From positions 1 through 5,016 of the forward strand of contig CACYBG010000330.1 in the NCBI GenBank assembly GCA_902772605.1: a stretch of DNA of 5,016 nucleotides, written 5' to 3'. The stretch's first letter is position 1. Every line of letters begins with the position of its first letter. The stretch comes from an uncultured Spirochaetaceae bacterium (GTDB lineage Bacteria; Spirochaetota; Spirochaetia; Treponematales; Treponemataceae). This document shows, piece after piece, positions 1-5,016 of this stretch. A program made the position numbers and the translations under genes. The notes beneath the pieces are model-generated. The model worked only from the letters and a program-made list of their open reading frames with translations. It ran no database searches and had not been told where the DNA came from.

Positions 1-878
1 GTGAAGTTTGAAAGTCCGCGCACGACATACTCACGGAGCTTCGGGTTTTCATCCTCAAACAGATCCACAAGGATGTCTACCGCTTCCTTTTTCCCCATGG
101 AACCTATTGCTTCTGCAGCATAGGCCCTGACATATACGTCTTCATCCTCATCCTGTGCAAGTTCTGCAAGCACGTCCCAGGTTTCGTCGGCATGAATCTT
201 ACCGAGCACCTTTATGAGCGACTGCCTTTGAGCAAGCGTCAGGTCGTCCTTGTTGATGTATCCCGTAAGGTATACGGCTTCCTCTTCCCCTCCGATTTCA
301 CCGAGACATTCAAGGGCTTCGTTGAAGTATCCCAGGTCGTCCTTTTCCAGAAGCTCCACGACTCCACCGATTGCATCCTTGGACTTTACGGCTGAAACGT
401 ACTTGAAGCATGCAACCACGGTATCGTGCCTCTCTTCAAACGGATCGTTAAGCACCTCGACGGCAAAATCCTCAAGGCAGGGATCCTTTACCATGGAAAA
501 ATATGCAAGGACCTTTTCGCGAATTTTCTGACTTTTTGTCACCTGAAAGAGGTCGTAGGCTGCATCCTTGAAGCGGAAATCCTCATCCTTGGTCATCGTG
601 TCCAGGACGTTTGCAATTTCATCCGTCATGCCGTATTCGAAAATCTCGTTGGTTTCCTCGACATAGGAATCGCCCGCATTCAACGGATTCTTGTCCTTTG
701 ACGATGCTATCTGCTCGGATGTGGCGGCAGTCGGTCTCTTTGCATTCGGCCAGACCTTTTCCTTCCTTACGTAAGATGATGAAAGTTCCGTTCCAATGCC
801 GTCGGAAACGTCATCTGCCAATGCCAGAACGCATGCAGACGCCATGATTGCAGTGAACATACACAAAAAACGCTTCAT
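1..878 (-). CDS. Exported HEAT-repeat protein, C-terminus cut by window edge
   Basis: An open frame of 292 codons runs from ATG at 878 to the left edge with no stop, so the C-terminus is missing. The N-terminus is a typical signal peptide: MKR, then a hydrophobic stretch to about residue 21, with a signal peptidase I site A-L-A before DD (residues 19-23). Cys16 in A-S-A-C is a less likely lipobox. Residues 22-75 are low-complexity and Ser/Lys/Asp-rich. From about residue 79 onward the protein consists of paired amphipathic helices of roughly 30-35 residues each, of HEAT/armadillo type. The clearest are 232-262 (VYVRAYAAEAIGSMG) and 264-292 (LREYVVRGLSNF). It is rich in Asp and Glu. HEAT solenoids are protein-binding scaffolds, so a periplasmic or envelope binding role is plausible, but no enzyme motif or partner is visible. 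The start follows a G-rich ribosome binding site, and an intrinsic terminator separates the gene from tgt upstream. Confidence 0.85.
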   Translation of the reverse strand, partial: MKRFLCMFTAIMASACVLALADDVSDGIGTELSSSYVRKEKVWPNAKRPTAATSEQIASSKDKNPLNAGDSYVEETNEIFEYGMTDEIANVLDTMTKDEDFRFKDAAYDLFQVTKSQKIREKVLAYFSMVKDPCLEDFAVEVLNDPFEERHDTVVACFKYVSAVKSKDAIGGVVELLEKDDLGYFNEALECLGEIGGEEEAVYLTGYINKDDLTLAQRQSLIKVLGKIHADETWDVLAELAQDEDEDVYVRAYAAEAIGSMGKKEAVDILVDLFEDENPKLREYVVRGLSNF

Positions 879-882
879 TTTT

Positions 883-887
883 CCCCC
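883..887 (-). promoter_or_regulatory. Ribosome binding site of the HEAT-repeat gene
   Basis: A GGGGG tract lies four A residues before the ATG at 878 on the minus strand. It supports this start, which also places a proper signal peptide at the N-terminus. No convincing -35/-10 pair is visible in the short gap between the tgt terminator and this site, so the promoter is unassigned. Confidence 0.55.
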
Positions 888-928
888 AAAAACAGATGCA
901 AACCTGCCCGGAAATCCATATCCGGACT

Positions 929-965
929 AAAAAAAAGCAAGGGAACCGCTCCAAAGGCGGATTCC
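929..965 (-). terminator. Rho-independent terminator after tgt
   Basis: On the minus strand, seven bases after the tgt stop, GGAA(T)CCGC pairs with GCGGTTCC around a 7-nt loop. This gives an 8-bp GC-rich stem with a single bulged T. It is followed by CTTGC and then eight consecutive T (plus-strand A run 929-936). Position, orientation and U-tract fit an intrinsic terminator ending the dut-lptF-lptG-tgt transcript and isolating the downstream HEAT-repeat gene. The U-tract begins a few bases after the stem, which may lower efficiency. Confidence 0.8.
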
Positions 966-971
966 AACAGG

Positions 972-2114
972 TTAAACATCGTTCGATTTGAATTGTTTCA
1001 AGAATTCTTCTTTAAAAATCGGAAACCTGTCCTCATTTATTGAACGCCGGATGTCCAAAAGCATGCCGTTCAGGAAATAAAGGTTGTGGTAGCTTGCAAG
1101 CATTGATGAAAGTATCTCCTGCTCCCTGAAAATGTGGCGGAGGTAAGCCCTTGAATAGGTACGGCAGACCTTGCACTGGCAGTCAGGGTCGATCGGTCCG
1201 AAATCACGTTCGAAACGCTTCTGCTTGATTGAAAGCATTCCCCTGTGCGTAAAATAGAGTCCATGCCGGGCAACCCTGGTCGGAAGGACGCAGTCGAACA
1301 TGTCTACGCCGTTTTCAACCGCATCGAGTATGTATTCAGGGGTTCCGATCCCCATTACGTAGCAAGGCTTGTCGCGGGTCACGAAATTCATGGTGTATGA
1401 AAGCTTTTCCCTGTATACGTCCGGAGGCTCCCCTACGCTCAGTCCACCGATTGCAAATCCAGGAGTATCCAGAGAACAGACGAATTCGGCGCTGCGCTTC
1501 CTGAGGTCGTCGAAGAAATTCCCCTGGATTATAGGGAAAAGAAATCCCCTGTATCCGTTTTCACGCTGAATCTTCCACTCGCTTATGGCGCGCTTGGTCC
1601 ATGAAGACGTAATCTCCAGCGCCTTTTCCGCCTCCCTGCGTTCGACTCCGAATCCGGTACACACGTCCAGCTGCATCTGGATGTCGCTGTTGAGCTTGGT
1701 CTGAACCTGAACGACGCTCTCCGGGGTGAAAAAATGCTTAGAACCGTCTATGTCGCTTCTGAACGTTACGCCGCCGGTTTCAATCTTCCTGAGCGAAGAA
1801 AGCGAAAAGACCTGGAATCCACCCGAATCGGTAAGGAAATTTCCGTTCCATCTGGTAAATCCGTGAAGTCCGCCTGCTTCCTGAACCAGATCGGCACCCG
1901 GACGAAGATACATGTGGTACGTATTTGCAAGTATTATCTCAAAGCCGATTTCCTCAAGGTCATCCTTTGAAACGGCCTTGACGGTCCCTTTTGTTCCGAC
2001 CGGCATGAAAACGGGGGTCTGCACGTCTCCATGCGGAAGATGCATAACTCCGGTACGCGCCTTGGAACCGGAACACTCGTGGGTAACATCAAATATTTTT
2101 TCAACAAAATCCAT
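972..2114 (-). CDS. tgt: tRNA-guanine transglycosylase (queuine tRNA-ribosyltransferase)
   Basis: Tgt exchanges guanine-34 of GUN-anticodon tRNAs (Asp, Asn, His, Tyr) for preQ1, the committed tRNA step of queuosine synthesis, in the cytoplasm. The 380-aa product matches the family length (about 375-385) and is full-length. Key residues sit six positions below the Zymomonas mobilis numbering throughout: Asp96 in DSGGFQ, Asp150 and Cys152 in LDVC, GGLSVGE at 223-229 with Val227, and nucleophile Asp274 in FDCVLPTR. The zinc site is Cys312, Cys314, Cys317 (CQCKVC) and His343. Cys152 together with Val227 is the bacterial preQ1-type pocket rather than the eukaryotic queuine type. The frame stays open to an ATG at 2168, but homology begins at MDFVEKIFDV and an AGGCGG site precedes the ATG at 2114, so I choose that start. 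One variation is VARHG after the PTR motif, where NARNG is usual. Confidence 0.96.
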   Translation of the reverse strand: MDFVEKIFDVTHECSGSKARTGVMHLPHGDVQTPVFMPVGTKGTVKAVSKDDLEEIGFEIILANTYHMYLRPGADLVQEAGGLHGFTRWNGNFLTDSGGFQVFSLSSLRKIETGGVTFRSDIDGSKHFFTPESVVQVQTKLNSDIQMQLDVCTGFGVERREAEKALEITSSWTKRAISEWKIQRENGYRGFLFPIIQGNFFDDLRKRSAEFVCSLDTPGFAIGGLSVGEPPDVYREKLSYTMNFVTRDKPCYVMGIGTPEYILDAVENGVDMFDCVLPTRVARHGLYFTHRGMLSIKQKRFERDFGPIDPDCQCKVCRTYSRAYLRHIFREQEILSSMLASYHNLYFLNGMLLDIRRSINEDRFPIFKEEFLKQFKSNDV

Positions 2115-2120
2115 ACTTAA

Positions 2121-2126
2121 CCGCCT
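2121..2126 (-). promoter_or_regulatory. Ribosome binding site deciding the tgt start
   Basis: AGGCGG on the minus strand lies 6 nt before the ATG at 2114. It favours this start over the in-frame ATG at 2168, which would add an 18-residue N-terminal tail (MFGGCASGVSHNHFRRLS) that does not resemble any Tgt N-terminus. Confidence 0.6.
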
Positions 2127-2176
2127 AAAATGATTATGGGAAACGCCCGATGCGCATCCGCCAAACAACCGGAACT

Positions 2177-2205
2177 GCTGATTAATGCTTCGTGTATTAA
2201 TCAGC
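2177..2205 (-). repeat. Perfect 10-bp inverted repeat (hairpin) between lptG and tgt
   Basis: GCTGATTAAT and ATTAATCAGC are perfect inverted copies around a 9-nt spacer, starting 14 nt after the lptG stop. In the minus-strand RNA the stem can extend imperfectly outward (GGAAACC against AGTTCC), giving a hairpin of about 40 nt. No clean U-tract follows, only GGTTGTTTGG, so it is not a classical intrinsic terminator. It could be an intercistronic mRNA-stabilising or processing hairpin, a weak terminator, or a binding site for a dimeric regulator. A second palindrome, GATGCGCATC, lies at 2149-2158 in the same gap. The structure is directly visible, but its role is unknown. Confidence 0.7.
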
Positions 2206-2219
2206 GGTTTCCTAAATCC

Positions 2220-3290
2220 TCAGGTCCTGGCAAAACGAAGCAGTATCAGGCTTGCAAAAATGAAGAATACGACCGGCGACCACGCACCGAAAATCGGAGG
2301 AATCACCTCGAATTTAGCCATCAGCATCGTAATCATCTGCATGACGTAGAAAATGACTGCCGACCCTATGCTCAGAGCAAGGCTTACAATCAGGACGTTT
2401 TTCCTTGTTTTTCCGCTAAGCCCCACCGCCATGAAAACGACTATGAAGACGATGAACGGAAACGAGAATTTCTTGTAGTACTGGGACTTGGCCTCTGCAC
2501 TCGGTAAGCCGGCCTTCTCCAGATGGCTTATGTACTGTCTGGCCTCTTCGGAACTTACGGATTCTACGTCCATCGTGTTGTTCTGAAAGGTTTCGGGAGG
2601 TTCGGTAAGAAGCTTTACGTGCTCCTCATCCACTTCCCTCCTTACGAACGTGTCGCCTTCGAACGAAAAAAGGTTTCCTCCGTCAAGCTCCCAGTTTCCG
2701 TCAATCCAGTCGGCACTCTCGGCCCTAAGGAACGATTCGAACTTCCTGTCTTCATCACGGAAAACGACAAGCAGGTCGAAAAGCCTCTTCGCCTCATCGT
2801 CATAATACTGAGCCTTGTATACGACCCTTCCCCTGTCGGCCATGACTACGATCTGCTCGTTGTCCAGCGACGAATTGCGTTTCAAGGCCGCTTCCTGAAG
2901 TTCAAGTTTCTTTGCATAGGTCTGAACCACGACCCTGTCCTCGAAAAAGAAAAGTCCGAAGCTCATGGCCATGCCTATCACCAGAAGCGGAAAGGTGAAT
3001 TTCAGGAGGGAAATTCCGGACGCAAAAACGGCCAGAAGTTCGTTCCTTGCATAAAGGTCGCTGAGCATGTAGGCCGTGGCAAAAAGCATCGCAATGGGGA
3101 CAGCATACCAGACCGTCTTCGGAATGTAATAGAGCAGTATCTTTCCGACGGTGGAAAACTGAACGCCCTTGGATATGTAGTTCCAGAGGTTCATCAGAAG
3201 GTCGGTCAGACAGAGCACGAGAACGAAAAAAAAGAGGGAGCCAAGGAAAATCGCAAGGAATTTCTTCAGCATGTATTTAATCAACGTCAT
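2220..3290 (-). CDS. lptG: LptF/LptG-family permease, second subunit (LptG-like)
   Basis: This is a 356-aa inner-membrane protein of the YjgP/YjgQ (LptF_LptG) family. In other diderms LptF and LptG form the transmembrane part of the LptB2FG ABC transporter, which extracts lipopolysaccharide and passes it to the LptA/C bridge. The layout is typical: three N-terminal helices (about 10-35, 50-77, 96-116), a periplasmic jellyroll-type domain (about 118-265), then three C-terminal helices (about 274-292, 297-320, 335-352). The family signatures are NELLAVFASGIS at 83-94, the cytoplasmic coupling region after helix 2, and YYKKFSFPF before helix 4. The start at 3290 overlaps the lptF stop as ATGA. 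The frame is open further upstream to 3353, but that adds only lptF-overlapping sequence without homology. The ribosome binding site is weak, so translation is probably coupled to lptF. Assignment as LptG rather than LptF rests on gene order and the ASG-region resemblance. The ATPase gene lptB is not in the window. Confidence 0.88.
   Translation of the reverse strand: MTLIKYMLKKFLAIFLGSLFFFVLVLCLTDLLMNLWNYISKGVQFSTVGKILLYYIPKTVWYAVPIAMLFATAYMLSDLYARNELLAVFASGISLLKFTFPLLVIGMAMSFGLFFFEDRVVVQTYAKKLELQEAALKRNSSLDNEQIVVMADRGRVVYKAQYYDDEAKRLFDLLVVFRDEDRKFESFLRAESADWIDGNWELDGGNLFSFEGDTFVRREVDEEHVKLLTEPPETFQNNTMDVESVSSEEARQYISHLEKAGLPSAEAKSQYYKKFSFPFIVFIVVFMAVGLSGKTRKNVLIVSLALSIGSAVIFYVMQMITMLMAKFEVIPPIFGAWSPVVFFIFASLILLRFART
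3287..3290 (-). other. ATGA stop-start overlap of lptF and lptG
   Basis: The TGA of lptF (3287-3289) shares its bases with the ATG of lptG (3288-3290). With only weak Shine-Dalgarno character upstream (CAGGCTGAAG), this points to translational coupling, which suits two subunits needed in 1:1 ratio. Confidence 0.85.
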
Positions 3291-4615
3291 TTTTTCTTCA
3301 GCCTGAAATAAAGCAAGATGCCAACGATGCCTATAACGAAATTCGGAGTCCAAACCATCCAGAATCCGTTGTATCCACCCCTGATTCCAAAGTACTGACC
3401 CATAATCGTCATGGCCCAGTACAGTACCGATATTATGATTCCGAAAATGAAGCCCAGAGTAAGTCCGTTCCTCTTTCCGAAAACGAGTGCAAGCGGGAAA
3501 GCGAGTATGGCAAAGAAAATGGCTCCGAACGGTATGGAAAACTTCTTGTAGTATTCTATCCTGTAGTTGTTGAGCGTCCTTGCCGATGCAGCCTTTTCCT
3601 TAACCATGGTCCTGATGGTCTTGTTCAGGTCGTATGAAGTCATTTCCTGCGGATTTACCCCCGAACCCGATGCCGATATGGACGATTCGAACATGTTGAG
3701 CCTCATCGTATCGGCTGTCACAATGTCGTACGTGGACCTTTCGTTTTTCTTCAGCAGTATGAGTATCGGGTCGGACATGAGGAGGTCCATCAAAAGTCCT
3801 GAGGTGCTTGATTTTTCAACCGTGCTTTTTCCGGCAATGATTATCCTTTCGCCGTCGCTGCTTGAACGGTCAAAAATCACAAGGTCATCCACGTCGCTTC
3901 CTTCCGCATCACCGATTACAAGGGCAGTGGAACTCATCCTCTTGATTGAATTCGCCTCAATCTGAACAGCCGGATCCGACTGCACTATCTGCGTTTTCAG
4001 CCTGTTGAACCTGAGCGTTCCAAGCGGCAGGAAATAGTCGTTCATCACGAAACTGAAAGTGGAAATCAAAAGTCCCATTATGAGCACGGGAATCAATATT
4101 ATCGAATACCTTTGTCCGCTCGCCCTGAGTATGAGGATTTCATTGTCGGTAACCATCCTTCCGAGGCACATCAAAAACCCAAGCAGGGTTGCAAAAGGTG
4201 CAGACTGGGCCACGATTGCAGGAAGACAGTACACTATCAGCTCCAGGACCTTTGGAATCGGCACTCGCTGCTTGAGTATGTCGGCTGCAAGAAGGAGAAT
4301 CTGATTTACGAAGAATATGACGAAGAAGAAAAGGAAGCAGACGAAAAAATAGACGAAAAGCTCCCTTGCTATGTAACGGATCAGGACATGCCTTTTCACT
4401 CCGCCGACAAGTTCAAGCTTTTCCCTGAGCTTTACGACAGAGTCTCCGTCACCGCGTCTTTCAGCGGACTTTATCCGAGACCTGTAAATCAATTTTTTGA
4501 GTCCGTGATTTCCGAACCTTGAAAGGGCTTCCTTGACCGAGACTGACTTTTTTTTCAATCCTGCAAGGCTCCCTGAGTCCAATGATTCCGAACCGTCTTT
4601 CTGCTTATCCGGCAT
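3287..4615 (-). CDS. lptF: LptF/LptG-family permease, first subunit (LptF-like), with N-terminal extension
   Basis: This 442-aa protein belongs to the same family as the downstream gene and is its likely heterodimer partner. The core begins near residue 78 (LIRYIARELF). It has three helices (about 85-110, 123-150, 169-194), a periplasmic domain (about 195-345) and three more helices (about 359-379, 385-408, 418-438). Signatures are DNEILILRASGQ at 157-168 and YYKKFSIPFGAIFFAILAFP at 355-374. The first 77 residues are an unusual addition: hydrophilic, rich in Lys, Arg and Ser, and predicted to lie in the cytoplasm, whereas Escherichia coli LptF starts almost directly at helix 1. An internal GTG at codon 73 (4397-4399) has no properly spaced ribosome binding site, so the long form is preferred. 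The ATG is 2 nt after the dut stop. An AGGGGTG site lies 14 nt upstream, a rather long spacing, so re-initiation after dut is likely. The cargo could be lipopolysaccharide or, in spirochaetes lacking it, another lipidated molecule. Confidence 0.88.
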   Translation of the reverse strand: MPDKQKDGSESLDSGSLAGLKKKSVSVKEALSRFGNHGLKKLIYRSRIKSAERRGDGDSVVKLREKLELVGGVKRHVLIRYIARELFVYFFVCFLFFFVIFFVNQILLLAADILKQRVPIPKVLELIVYCLPAIVAQSAPFATLLGFLMCLGRMVTDNEILILRASGQRYSIILIPVLIMGLLISTFSFVMNDYFLPLGTLRFNRLKTQIVQSDPAVQIEANSIKRMSSTALVIGDAEGSDVDDLVIFDRSSSDGERIIIAGKSTVEKSSTSGLLMDLLMSDPILILLKKNERSTYDIVTADTMRLNMFESSISASGSGVNPQEMTSYDLNKTIRTMVKEKAASARTLNNYRIEYYKKFSIPFGAIFFAILAFPLALVFGKRNGLTLGFIFGIIISVLYWAMTIMGQYFGIRGGYNGFWMVWTPNFVIGIVGILLYFRLKKK

Positions 4616-4617
4616 GA

Positions 4618-5016
4618 TTAAACCGATTTCACCCCTGTACTTCCGAATCCGCCTGAACCTCGCTCTGTGTCGGAAAGTGATTCAGCACTTATGAAATTTC
4701 CCCTGGTAACCGGAGAAACCACAATCTGTGCAATCCTGTCGCCTGCATTTACGGTGAATTTTTCCCGTCCGTGGTTTATGAGCAGCACGTTGAGCTCTCC
4801 CCTGTAGTCGCTGTCTATCGTTCCGGGAGAATTGATTACCGTCACGGAATTCTTAAACGCAAGTCCGCTCCTGGGTCTGACCTGTATTTCATATCCATCC
4901 GGAATCTCAAAGAAAAGTCCGGTGGGAATCATGACGGTCTTACCAGGCTCCACGTCAACCGGGGATTCAAGAAACGCACAAACGTCGGCACCGGCGGCAC
5001 CGGCAGTCTTATAAGA
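4618..5016 (-). CDS. dut: dUTP diphosphatase (trimeric dUTPase), N-terminus beyond window
   Basis: dUTPase hydrolyses dUTP to dUMP and pyrophosphate, keeping uracil out of DNA and supplying the dTMP precursor. The visible 132 residues contain all five motifs of the homotrimeric family. Motif I is AGADVCA (fragment residues 8-14). Motif II is RPRSGLA (47-53). Motif III is GTIDSDYRGE (65-74), with catalytic Asp68 and uracil-stacking Tyr71. Motif IV is GDRIAQIV (92-99). Motif V is RGSGGFGSTG (119-128), the flexible C-terminal arm that closes over the nucleotide. The family is about 145-152 aa, so only some 10-20 N-terminal residues lie outside the window. The frame is open to the window edge. 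An internal GTG at 4953 is not the start, because it would remove motif I. dut is followed 2 nt later by lptF and is probably the first visible gene of the operon. Confidence 0.95.
   Translation of the reverse strand, partial: SYKTAGAAGADVCAFLESPVDVEPGKTVMIPTGLFFEIPDGYEIQVRPRSGLAFKNSVTVINSPGTIDSDYRGELNVLLINHGREKFTVNAGDRIAQIVVSPVTRGNFISAESLSDTERGSGGFGSTGVKSV
4630..4636 (-). promoter_or_regulatory. Likely ribosome binding site of lptF inside dut
   Basis: AGGGGTG on the minus strand lies within the last codons of dut, 14 nt before the lptF ATG. The spacing is longer than the usual 5-9 nt, so initiation may depend on ribosomes finishing dut at the TAA, two bases before the ATG. Confidence 0.4.

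Noticed and set aside
192..847. Several short plus-strand open frames at the left end
   Set aside because: They are shadows opposite the continuous minus-strand HEAT-repeat frame, overlap one another, and show no protein-like features.
878..892. Adjacent A, G and T homopolymer runs at the HEAT-repeat gene start as a phase-variable tract
   Set aside because: The runs are only five bases each, too short for frequent slippage, and the G run is explained as the ribosome binding site.
908..925. CCGGA / TCCGG inverted repeat upstream of the HEAT-repeat gene
   Set aside because: Only 5 bp with an 8-nt spacer, which is easily expected by chance, and it has no attached U-tract or known operator form.
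2133..2138. CATAAT as a -10 box for a tgt promoter on the minus strand
   Set aside because: No -35-like hexamer lies at 16-18 nt. The nearest candidates (TTGGCG, TTGTTT) are 20-24 nt away, and the resulting leader would be very short.
2115..2168. 18-residue N-terminal extension of Tgt from the ATG at 2168
   Set aside because: Family homology begins at the ATG at 2114, which has an AGGCGG site at good spacing. The extension overlaps the GATGCGCATC palindrome and resembles no Tgt N-terminus.
2115..2219. preQ1 riboswitch upstream of tgt
   Set aside because: The hairpin has neither the C-rich loop nor the A-rich 3' tail of a class I preQ1 aptamer, and tgt is not a usual target of that riboswitch.
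2523..3311. Long plus-strand open frame of 262 codons opposite lptG
   Set aside because: It is the antisense shadow of a well-supported membrane protein gene. Its translation is rich in Lys, Gly and His without domain character, and its start has no convincing ribosome binding site.
3291..3353. 21-residue N-terminal extension of LptG from the ATG at 3353
   Set aside because: It lies wholly inside lptF in another frame. The ATGA overlap start at 3290 begins exactly where family homology begins.

Overview
All recognisable genes in this window lie on the minus strand, so it reads right to left. The content is chromosomal and housekeeping, with no mobile element, CRISPR array, tRNA or rRNA gene. 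The gene set, the sequence style and the neighbourhood (an LptF/LptG-type permease pair beside tgt, with a secreted HEAT-repeat protein downstream) suggest a spirochaete, most likely a host-associated Treponema of fairly balanced base composition. That assignment is inference from memory of the families, not a search result.

In transcription order: dut (dUTPase, N-terminus beyond the right edge) is followed after 2 nt by lptF, which overlaps lptG by 4 nt (ATGA). A 105-nt intergenic region with a perfect 10-bp inverted repeat separates lptG from tgt (tRNA-guanine transglycosylase). A good intrinsic terminator lies directly after tgt. Beyond it is a gene for an exported, acidic HEAT-repeat protein whose C-terminus runs off the left edge.

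dut, lptF and lptG are almost certainly one transcription and translation unit. tgt may be read through from it or may be partly uncoupled by the hairpin. The terminator closes the unit and sets the HEAT-repeat gene apart. The lptF/lptG pair would form the inner-membrane half of an LptB2FG-type extractor that moves lipidated envelope molecules toward the outer membrane. dut handles nucleotide-pool sanitation and tgt handles tRNA modification (queuosine pathway), and neither has an obvious functional link to the permease.

I see no previously undescribed system. The points most worth a second look are the long basic N-terminal extension on LptF, the nature of the cargo of this Lpt pair in a spirochaete, and the paired palindromes in the lptG-tgt gap.
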